Below are positions 32,147 to 39,142 of a DNA stretch of 64,000 bases, one piece after another. The translations under genes were made by a program, and so were the position numbers. Numbering within the stretch: the first letter of the stretch is position 1; each line of letters begins with the position of its first letter. The DNA comes from Chryseobacterium lathyri (GTDB lineage: Bacteria > Bacteroidota > Bacteroidia > Flavobacteriales > Weeksellaceae). The stretch lies in NCBI RefSeq assembly GCF_003290185.1, contig NZ_QNFY01000007.1, forward strand, positions 124,001 through 188,000, given 5' to 3'. The notes below the pieces were generated by a model, which searched no databases, was not told the origin of the DNA, and was given only the letters and a program-made list of their open reading frames with translations.

Positions 32147-33092
32147 AAAAAGAGAATTTGGAGCTTTCATTAGTGACAGCTTTAATTTTTTCAAATTATA
32201 CGGGAAAAACTATTTCAAAAACTATATCCTGATCAACGGGCTGCTGTTAATCTTAACAGTTGCTGTAGTGATTTTTGGCTTTAGGGAAATTTTCGGACAG
32301 CTTATCGGCTCCAATATCAGTGGCGAAAGCTATTATTTTGAAAGGTATTTCTCAGAGAATGCAGGAATGCTGATCGTTGCCGGAATATTGGTTTTTGTAC
32401 TGTTTGTCCTTTTGGGAATAGTCAATTATCTGTATCCGGTTTTCTATCTGAAAAGGATTACTGAAGGAGCCCAAAAGATAAAAACAGACGAAATCCTGGG
32501 TGATTTTAAACGAAATGCAGGAAGAATTGCTAAGATGTGCATAGGAATGCTGTTTATTGTACTTCCCATAATGATGATCGTGGTGGGTTTTTCTTATGTA
32601 TTGATGCTCATTATCATTGGCTTTTTCCTGATGTTGCTTGTTTATCCTACAGCATTCAACGTTTCTGCGTTTCTGATGTATGATTATTTTAATACAAAAA
32701 GAGGCTTTATAGAAAGCCTGAGTTATTCCATAAGGTCCCAGTTTTCTTACCCGAACGGGAACGAAAAATCTCCATACTGGAAATATTGGGGAGCATCTAT
32801 TATCATGTTTATTATTATGTACATGATAACGTCAGTATTTACACTTATTCCCATGTTCTTTATTTACGGATCACTTCTGACATCCGCTCCGAATGGAAGT
32901 TTTGAAGAAAATCCTTTTACAGGAGCATTAGGAATCATTTTCTTTATATTCTATGGATTCTCAATGCTTGCATCGTTACTCCTTTCCAATCTGATGTATA
33001 TCAATGCTGGACTGATGTATTATGACAGCAGGACCGATCTTCACCAGAAAGTTGAACTTGAAGAAATAGAAACCATAGGTATTAATGAATAA
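32130..33092 (+). CDS. Multi-pass membrane protein of the MoxR/DUF58 cluster
   Basis: About 320 residues with some six hydrophobic helices, including a very hydrophobic pair (MCIGMLFIVLPIMMIVVGFSYVLM and IIIGFFLMLLVYPTAF). I cannot assign the family with certainty; a DUF4013-like permease shape is possible. Two ATG codons (32130, 32133) are candidate starts, both inside the 3' end of the SpoIIM-like gene. Its stop overlaps the DUF4129 gene, so translational coupling is likely. Confidence 0.75.
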   Translation: MMQFYKKREFGAFISDSFNFFKLYGKNYFKNYILINGLLLILTVAVVIFGFREIFGQLIGSNISGESYYFERYFSENAGMLIVAGILVFVLFVLLGIVNYLYPVFYLKRITEGAQKIKTDEILGDFKRNAGRIAKMCIGMLFIVLPIMMIVVGFSYVLMLIIIGFFLMLLVYPTAFNVSAFLMYDYFNTKRGFIESLSYSIRSQFSYPNGNEKSPYWKYWGASIIMFIIMYMITSVFTLIPMFFIYGSLLTSAPNGSFEENPFTGALGIIFFIFYGFSMLASLLLSNLMYINAGLMYYDSRTDLHQKVELEEIETIGINE

Positions 33093-33882
33093 ACTTCTTT
33101 TTTTTCTGCTGCTTTTTTTCTCCATTGCTCCTGTTCATGCGCAGGATCACAGTGAGCCTGCAACGGTAGAAGATTATATAGTAGATTCTCTGGGAACCGG
33201 ACATTACAGAAATATGCTCCGGGCAGACTCTGTACTGATCAGAAAACCGGTTTCAGAAAACCAGATTTATCCAAAGAAGTTCAAAGAGAATATTCAGTCC
33301 AGATATAAAGGAAAAGAATTTGATTATTCGGTTTCGAAGCCCAAAGAGTCTTTTTTCCAGAAGCTGATGAGGAGAATAGATAAGATACTACAAAGTATTT
33401 TTGGAGAAACCGTTTTTACCAATTCTGCAAAAATAACGACCATTCTTATTCGTCTTTTTGCGATTATTCTGGTAGGATTCCTTCTTTATTTTATCATTAA
33501 ATATTTAATGGGCAAAGACGGAAACTTTTTCTTTGGCAAAAAAAATAAAAAAGTGGATATTAATGCACAGGAGCTTCATGAAAATATCCACGAGATCAAT
33601 TTTCCCGAAAGCATTGCAAAATTTGAAAGTAAAGGTGATTACCGTTCAGCGGTTCGTTACCAGTTTCTCTTTATCCTGAAAAAACTAAGCGATAAAAAGC
33701 ATATCAACTGGAATCCTGAAAAGACCAATAAGGATTATGTAATGGAACTTAAAACGGAACACCTAAAAAATGATTTCTCCGGACTGTCTTATATCTTTGA
33801 TTATGTTTGGTATGGAGAATTCACCATTGATGAACAGGCTTACCTGAAATTTAAAGATCAATACCAGGCATTTAAGCCATAA
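33085..33882 (+). CDS. DUF4129 domain protein
   Basis: A 265-residue protein: signal peptide (MNKLLFFLLLFFSIAPVHAQ), a periplasmic stretch, one membrane helix at about 129-150, and a cytoplasmic DUF4129 domain (YRSAVRYQFLFILKKLSDK, ending FDYVWYGEFTIDEQAYLKF). The family accompanies MoxR and DUF58 genes in many bacteria, and its function is unknown. It overlaps the preceding gene by 8 nt. Confidence 0.85.
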   Translation: MNKLLFFLLLFFSIAPVHAQDHSEPATVEDYIVDSLGTGHYRNMLRADSVLIRKPVSENQIYPKKFKENIQSRYKGKEFDYSVSKPKESFFQKLMRRIDKILQSIFGETVFTNSAKITTILIRLFAIILVGFLLYFIIKYLMGKDGNFFFGKKNKKVDINAQELHENIHEINFPESIAKFESKGDYRSAVRYQFLFILKKLSDKKHINWNPEKTNKDYVMELKTEHLKNDFSGLSYIFDYVWYGEFTIDEQAYLKFKDQYQAFKP

Positions 33883-33896
33883 TTAAACAATTAACC

Positions 33897-35054
33897 ATGA
33901 AAAAAACCTTCAAAATATATGCTGTGATATTCATCGTTGTGATGCTTATTCTGGCGTTGCTTGAAGTCAATAAAAAAGAAACAACAGACTGGCGTAAAAA
34001 TTTTAATATCAATGAAAAGTCACCATTTGGCCTCTTTGTTTTTAATAATGAAGCCAAAGATTTGTTTAAAAATAACCTGAGAAAAACAGAAGAAACCCCT
34101 TACGATTATTATAACCAGAGAAAAAAGGCCCCACATAATATCATTGTCATAGAAAAAGATCTGGATAAAGAATCCTGGAAGAAAATCCTGGACCAGGTAT
34201 CAAACGGTTCAGATGCAATGATTTTGATGAGCCGGGTTTCAAAAGATATTTCAGACAGTATTGGCTATCATAGCTCGGATATTTCTTTTGAAGAGGAAAA
34301 TGTACTGAAGCTTACGGATAAAGAATATCAGAATGATTTTATTAAATTAGATAAATTTCCGTCGGGCAGAGGATTTTCATACATTAAGCCTAAAGTGGAA
34401 GTGCTGGGTAAAACAGTGGAAAAAAACAATTCGGACCAGGCAAATTTCATTAAGATAGGCTTTGGAAAAGGAACGATCTATGTACACAGTGAGCCGCTTT
34501 TCCTCACCAATTATTATCTTTTAAAACCTGGGAGCCTAAAATATACACAGGATGTTTTTTCGTATCTTCAGGATAGGGAAACCATCTGGTTTGTGGATAA
34601 CGACACCAAAGTTTCACGTTTCTTCATGAGATTTGTTCTGTCCAATCCTGCATTGAAATATGCCTGGTGGGTCTTTTTAGGCGGGCTCGTATTGTTTATT
34701 TTCTTCAATGCAAAAAGAAAGCAGCGGATAGTCCCGGTTTTGGAGCCGCTGAGAAATACTTCGGTAGATTTTGTAAAAAGCATTGGAAATCTTTATCTTC
34801 AGGAAGGAAATTTTCATGATATGATGGCCAAAAAAGCCCAGTATTTCCTGAATAAAATAAGGATGGACCTGTTGATTGATACTCAGAATCTGGATGGTGA
34901 ATTTGCTAAAAAACTTCATTTAAAGACAGGGAAACCAATAGAAATGATTGATGAAGCTATAGACCTGATCAGAAAAGGGCAGGATCCTTATGCAAGTGTC
35001 ATGAAAGAAGATCTTGTGAGAATGAATAAACTTCTTGATGAAATACTTAAATAA
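33897..35054 (+). CDS. DUF4350 domain protein
   Basis: A 385-residue protein with an N-terminal membrane anchor (YAVIFIVVMLILALLEV), a GATase-like periplasmic DUF4350 region (KSPFGLFVFNNEAKDLF, then YIKPKVEVLG), a second helix near 260-275 (WWVFLGGLVLFIFF) and a cytoplasmic tail ending LVRMNKLLDEIL. The order DUF4129, DUF4350, MoxR, DUF58 is common in Bacteroidota. Confidence 0.85.
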   Translation: MKKTFKIYAVIFIVVMLILALLEVNKKETTDWRKNFNINEKSPFGLFVFNNEAKDLFKNNLRKTEETPYDYYNQRKKAPHNIIVIEKDLDKESWKKILDQVSNGSDAMILMSRVSKDISDSIGYHSSDISFEEENVLKLTDKEYQNDFIKLDKFPSGRGFSYIKPKVEVLGKTVEKNNSDQANFIKIGFGKGTIYVHSEPLFLTNYYLLKPGSLKYTQDVFSYLQDRETIWFVDNDTKVSRFFMRFVLSNPALKYAWWVFLGGLVLFIFFNAKRKQRIVPVLEPLRNTSVDFVKSIGNLYLQEGNFHDMMAKKAQYFLNKIRMDLLIDTQNLDGEFAKKLHLKTGKPIEMIDEAIDLIRKGQDPYASVMKEDLVRMNKLLDEILK

Positions 35055-35056
35055 AT

Positions 35057-35150
35057 ATAACAATTTAGTAATGTAATAATGTACGGTAGAGTATAGCAGA
35101 AATATCAGTCATGATAAAATTGCAGCGTTGTTAAACGGTTACATTGTTAT
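35057..35150. repeat. Intergenic inverted repeat upstream of moxR-like gene
   Basis: ATAACAAT at the left end (35057-35064) is repeated inverted at the right end (35143-35150), with further imperfect pairing inward. The left arm ATAACAATTTAGTAATGTA closely resembles the start of the element at 44598 (ATAACAATTTAACAATGTA), so the two are relatives. It ends 18 nt before the next start codon. Confidence 0.55.
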
Positions 35151-35168
35151 CTTGAAAAAAATATAATT

Positions 35169-36200
35169 ATGGAAAATTTTGAAAACCAGAATGTAGAGAA
35201 TCAAAATTCTATTAATCTAAATAAAACAGAAGATCAGTTTCAGTCACGAATTGATATGATTGAGCTGCGTGCAAGTTTAGACAAAGTAAAAACTGAAATA
35301 GCCAAAGTTATTGTCGGACAGGAAAGTATGGTCGAACATCTTATTGCAGCCCTTTTATCAAACGGACACGTGTTGATTGAAGGTGTTCCCGGGGTGGCAA
35401 AGACCATTACAGCCAAGCTTCTGGCAAAAACTATTGATGTGGGCTTCAGCAGAATCCAGTTTACGCCCGATCTTATGCCTTCCGATATTCTGGGAACCTC
35501 TGTTTTCAATGTAAAAAACTCTGAATTTGAATTTAAAAAAGGGCCTATCTTTTCCAGTTTTATATTAATTGATGAGATCAACAGATCGCCGGCGAAAACC
35601 CAGGCGGCATTGTTCGAGGTGATGGAAGAAAGACAGATCACCATGGACGGAACCCGCTATATTATGGATGAGCCATTCCTGGTAGTGGCCACCCAGAACC
35701 CTATAGAGCATGAAGGGACCTACAGGCTTCCCGAAGCACAGTTGGACCGTTTTCTCTTCAAAATCAATGTTGGATATCCGAATCTCGAACAGGAAATCGC
35801 CATCATCAGAAACCAGCACGAAAGCAAAAAAGAAGATAAAACCGAAGGCATCAACCGTGTCATTACTGCTGAGCAGCTGAAAAGCTATCAGCACTTGGTA
35901 AAAGAGATCATCGTAGAATCTCAGCTTATGGAATATATTGCTAAAATTATAGTCAATACAAGAGAAAACCAGTTCCTGTATCTGGGTGCTTCTCCAAGAG
36001 CTTCATTGGCCCTGCTTACCGCTTCCAAATCTTTCGCAGCACTTAGGGGAAGAGACTTTGTAACCCCTGAAGATATCAAAGAGGCAAGCTATGCGGTATT
36101 AAGACATAGAGTAATCGTTTCCCCAGAAAGAGAGATGGAAGGTCTTACCGCAGATGAAATTATACGCCAGATCTTAGAGGGAATAGAGATTCCGAGGTAG
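35169..36200 (+). CDS. MoxR family AAA+ ATPase
   Basis: A 343-residue AAA+ chaperone-like ATPase. It has Walker A GVPGVAKT (72-79), Walker B FILIDEINRSPAKTQAALFEVMEE, and sensor and pore elements (VATQNPIEHEGTYRLPEAQLDRF), followed by the helical C-terminal lid. MoxR proteins work with von Willebrand or DUF58 partners to assemble or insert metal into enzymes and envelope complexes. Its partner gene (DUF58) follows after a 99-bp gap holding an inverted repeat. Confidence 0.92.
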   Translation: MENFENQNVENQNSINLNKTEDQFQSRIDMIELRASLDKVKTEIAKVIVGQESMVEHLIAALLSNGHVLIEGVPGVAKTITAKLLAKTIDVGFSRIQFTPDLMPSDILGTSVFNVKNSEFEFKKGPIFSSFILIDEINRSPAKTQAALFEVMEERQITMDGTRYIMDEPFLVVATQNPIEHEGTYRLPEAQLDRFLFKINVGYPNLEQEIAIIRNQHESKKEDKTEGINRVITAEQLKSYQHLVKEIIVESQLMEYIAKIIVNTRENQFLYLGASPRASLALLTASKSFAALRGRDFVTPEDIKEASYAVLRHRVIVSPEREMEGLTADEIIRQILEGIEIPR

Positions 36201-36204
36201 ATCG

Positions 36205-36295
36205 TAGGAATTAGGATTTAGGGATTAGGTCTAACAGGTAATTATTTATCACAGTTGATTCCCTAATCCCTAAATCTTATCCCCTAATCCCTTAC
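36205..36295. repeat. Intergenic inverted repeat of GGATTTAGGGATTAGG type
   Basis: The left arm (36210-36232) contains GATTTAGGGATTAGG. The right arm (36258-36280) carries its exact reverse complement over 15 nt, and a further CCCTAATCC copy follows at 36282-36290. It fills the gap between the MoxR and DUF58 genes. Confidence 0.6.
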
Positions 36296-36299
36296 AAAA

Positions 36300-37622
36300 A
36301 TGAAAAACCTATACATCAATACACGATTTTTCTTTTCGCTCATCGGAGTGGGGATAGTGTATGTCCTTGCTTTTTTCTTTCCGGTTCTGATGTGGGCGGC
36401 TCATATTCTATTGCTGCTATGCTTTCTTGCGGCAATGGTAGATTATCTTTTACTGTTTAATCAGAAAAATGCCTTGCTTGCCCAAAGAATACTGCCGGAG
36501 AAGCTTTCTAACGGAGATGAAAATTTTGTAAAAATCGATATTAAAAATAATTACGGTTTTAAGATCAGCACGAAGATCATTGATGAAATTCCGTTCCAGT
36601 TCCAGAAACGGGACTTTTTGATTATAAAAAATATTGAATCAGGTAAGAATACCTATTTCCAGTATAGCCTGGAGCCTAAAGAAAGAGGAGAATACAGTTT
36701 CGGAAATCTGAATGTTTATGCTTCTTCACCATTAGGCTTTGTTGCCAGAAGGTTTAATTTCCAGAAAGATGCTGTGCTGCCCGCTTACCCATCTTTTGTT
36801 CATCTCAGAAAGTATGAGCTGATGGCGCTGCAAAGCGAATTTATGCTGGGAGGGATCAAAAAGATCAGAAAACTGGGACATACCATGGAATTTGAGCAGA
36901 TCAAAGAATATGTTCCCGGCGATGATATCAGAACGATCAACTGGAAAGCCACCTCTAAAACGAACCGATTGATGGTCAATCAGTTTCAGGATGAAAAATC
37001 ACAGCGTATCTTTATCCTGATTGATAAAGGAAGAACGATGAAAATGCCTTTTAATGGATTGAGTCTGCTTGATTACTCCATCAATGCAGCTATGGCTCTT
37101 TCCCATATTATCCTGAAGAAAGGCGATCGTGCCGGAATGATGACCTTCTCGAAAAAGACTGAAAATAAAATCGCTGCTGAAAACAAATCCGGACAGCTGA
37201 AAAAGATCTCAGAAGCACTGTATAATATTAAAACTGACTTTTTTGAAAGTGACTTTAACCGTCTGTATCAGGATGTAAAATATTCTCTGAACCAGAGAAG
37301 CCTTGTGTTGCTTTTTACTAATTTTGAAACCCTTGACGGATTAAACCGGCAACTGAAATACCTCCGTGGTATTGCTAAAAATCATCTGTTGGTTGTCGTA
37401 TTTTTTAAAAATTCAGAACTCCAGACCCTTATTCATAAAAATCCTGAAAGCATGCAGGAAATTTATGACGAGATTATTGCTGAAAAGTTTGAGTTTGAAA
37501 AGAAGCTGATCATTCAGGAACTTCGGAAATATGGGATCTACACCGTTTATACTCTTCCTGAAAATTTAAATATTGACGTTATCAATAAATATCTTGAGAT
37601 AAAAGCGAGAGGAATTTTATAA
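36300..37622 (+). CDS. DUF58 domain protein
   Basis: A 440-residue protein with two N-terminal membrane helices (FFFSLIGVGIVYVLAFFFPVLMW and AHILLLLCFLAAMVDYLLL) and a beta-rich domain. The DUF58 signature follows: HTMEFEQIKEYVPGDDIRTI, then WKATSKTNRLMVNQFQDEKS, leading to a vWA-like fold. It is the probable substrate or partner of the MoxR ATPase. It is the last recognised gene of the cluster; the proline-dehydrogenase-like gene starts 28 bp later. Confidence 0.9.
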   Translation: MKNLYINTRFFFSLIGVGIVYVLAFFFPVLMWAAHILLLLCFLAAMVDYLLLFNQKNALLAQRILPEKLSNGDENFVKIDIKNNYGFKISTKIIDEIPFQFQKRDFLIIKNIESGKNTYFQYSLEPKERGEYSFGNLNVYASSPLGFVARRFNFQKDAVLPAYPSFVHLRKYELMALQSEFMLGGIKKIRKLGHTMEFEQIKEYVPGDDIRTINWKATSKTNRLMVNQFQDEKSQRIFILIDKGRTMKMPFNGLSLLDYSINAAMALSHIILKKGDRAGMMTFSKKTENKIAAENKSGQLKKISEALYNIKTDFFESDFNRLYQDVKYSLNQRSLVLLFTNFETLDGLNRQLKYLRGIAKNHLLVVVFFKNSELQTLIHKNPESMQEIYDEIIAEKFEFEKKLIIQELRKYGIYTVYTLPENLNIDVINKYLEIKARGIL

Positions 37623-37650
37623 AAACAGTTTAAAGACAAATAAAAAAATA

Positions 37651-38595
37651 ATGGAACTAAAGCCGAGAGAAAGAGCAGGTGCGCTGTTAAAAATAGCAGC
37701 ATTAAATGAAGGTGCAAAAGAATATATTCTTAATAATCCTGAGCTCTTTAAATTACTGTTGAAAGCAGCTAAAAGATATATCGGAGGTGAGAAGATAGAA
37801 GAAGCTATAGCAACTGCTAAAAGAATTAATGAGAAAGGGCTTCCTACTTCACTAGAGTTTATGGGAGAAAGTACCCGTTCAGTGGAAGAATCAGAATCGG
37901 TAACTCAACATTTCCTTAATTTGATCAACCAAGTGAAAGAAGAGAACATTGATTCTATCATTTCTTTGGATTTATCACACATTGGGCTTTCCATTGATAA
38001 GGATCTGGCTTATAGTAATTTGGTATTACTAGCAGAATCAGCTCACAAAAAGGATATTGAAGTGGTGATCAGCGCAGAAGGAGTTGAAAGAACAGATGAT
38101 ATTATTAATACCTTTTGTAAAATATCTCCTGATTTTTCAAATGTGGGAATTACTCTTCAGGCTTATTTAAACCGCACTCCAAAAGACCTTGAACGAATAT
38201 TAAATGAAACACAGGGGAAAATAAGAATTGTAAAAGGTGCGTTTGCTGTTCCTCCCGGACATGCTGTAGAGAGAGGAGAACACTTAGATGATCTATATAT
38301 TAAATATATTGAAACTCTTTTCCTTAAAAATAGAAGATGCTCTATTGCTACACATCATGATAAAATTCAAAATAGAGTTAAAGAGCTCATTGTAAAATAT
38401 GATGTTGCAAAATCTAAGTACGAATTTGAAATGTTACTGGGAATACAGGAACACCTATTGGATGAAATCCATAAAGAAGGCTACCCATGCAGACAATATA
38501 TTGTGTATGGTGATGAATGGTATTTGTACATGTGTAACCGAATTGCGGAAAATCCGGATAATCTTTTTCAGGCTATAGTTGATATCATGTCTTAG
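37651..38595 (+). CDS. Divergent proline dehydrogenase-like protein
   Basis: A 314-residue TIM-barrel protein with PRODH motifs: LQAYL (169-173), RIVKGAF with Lys195, ATHHD (233-237), and a C-terminal RQYIVYGDEWYLYMCNRIAE. In PRODH the last motif is YxxRR, whose two arginines bind the proline carboxylate. Here the first is Asn296 and only Arg297 remains. It is shorter than the usual roughly 390-residue Bacteroidota PRODH. It probably binds FAD but may use another substrate. It follows the DUF58 gene by 28 bp, so it may be read from that transcript. No delta-1-pyrroline-5-carboxylate dehydrogenase gene is near. Confidence 0.75.
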   Translation: MELKPRERAGALLKIAALNEGAKEYILNNPELFKLLLKAAKRYIGGEKIEEAIATAKRINEKGLPTSLEFMGESTRSVEESESVTQHFLNLINQVKEENIDSIISLDLSHIGLSIDKDLAYSNLVLLAESAHKKDIEVVISAEGVERTDDIINTFCKISPDFSNVGITLQAYLNRTPKDLERILNETQGKIRIVKGAFAVPPGHAVERGEHLDDLYIKYIETLFLKNRRCSIATHHDKIQNRVKELIVKYDVAKSKYEFEMLLGIQEHLLDEIHKEGYPCRQYIVYGDEWYLYMCNRIAENPDNLFQAIVDIMS

Positions 38596-38621
38596 CCTGG
38601 GGCTTAATGCATAAAGTTTTT

Positions 38622-38629
38622 TATATTTG
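38622..38629 (+). promoter_or_regulatory. Probable -7 promoter element of the OsmC gene
   Basis: TATATTTG matches TAnnTTTG and lies 40 nt before the OsmC start. No clear -33 TTTG is present at the right distance. Confidence 0.4.
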
Positions 38630-38669
38630 AATAAGAATATTGAAAAATACTGAAATATAAATCCGTACA

Positions 38670-39089
38670 ATGAAAATAACACTCAACAGAATAAACGACG
38701 ACTTTTTATTTGAATGTACCAACTCCCAGGGGAATTCAATTCTTCTGGACAATACCTCACAGCCTGGAGCTAAAGGTGTTTCCCCAATGGAAAGTGTACT
38801 TATGGCCGTAGCCGGATGCAGTGGAATAGACGTAGTGGCTATCCTGAAAAAACAGCGTCAGGAAATCACAGGTTTCCAGGCAGAAGTAGAAGGAGAAAGA
38901 GTTCCTGTAGAAGATGCAAAGCCATTTAAATCTATCAAAGTAAAATTTCTTTTAGAAGGGAACATAGATCCTAAAAAGGCATTAAAAGCAGCCCAGCTGT
39001 CTTTTGAAAAATACTGTTCCGTATCAAAAACTCTGGAACCGAATGTAGAAATCGGATATGAAGTTTTGGTGAACGGAGAGAAAGTTTAA
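38670..39089 (+). CDS. OsmC family protein
   Basis: A 139-residue OsmC/Ohr-like peroxidase. The two redox cysteines are in AGCSGIDV and KYCSVSKTL, at the family spacing. KGVSPMESVLMAVAGC is the typical first motif. It probably reduces organic hydroperoxides or other reactive species in the cytoplasm. It has its own promoter-like element and a GC-rich hairpin behind it. Confidence 0.92.
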   Translation: MKITLNRINDDFLFECTNSQGNSILLDNTSQPGAKGVSPMESVLMAVAGCSGIDVVAILKKQRQEITGFQAEVEGERVPVEDAKPFKSIKVKFLLEGNIDPKKALKAAQLSFEKYCSVSKTLEPNVEIGYEVLVNGEKV

Positions 39090-39110
39090 CTATTTTTTAA
39101 TTGATTATAA

Positions 39111-39138
39111 AGCGGCCGGCCCATTTGGGCCGGCCGCT
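39111..39138. terminator. GC-rich perfect hairpin between convergent genes
   Basis: A 12-bp perfect, almost pure G+C stem (AGCGGCCGGCCC with GGGCCGGCCGCT) has a 4-nt loop ATTT. It stands out from the AT-rich background. It lies between the OsmC gene and the convergent glucosidase stop. T tracts on both sides are weak, so termination may rest on stem strength. Confidence 0.7.
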
Positions 39139-39142
39139 ACAT

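Noticed and set aside
36205..36295. Possible phage attachment site
   Set aside because: No integrase, tRNA or cargo region is nearby; the structure is a short inverted repeat only.
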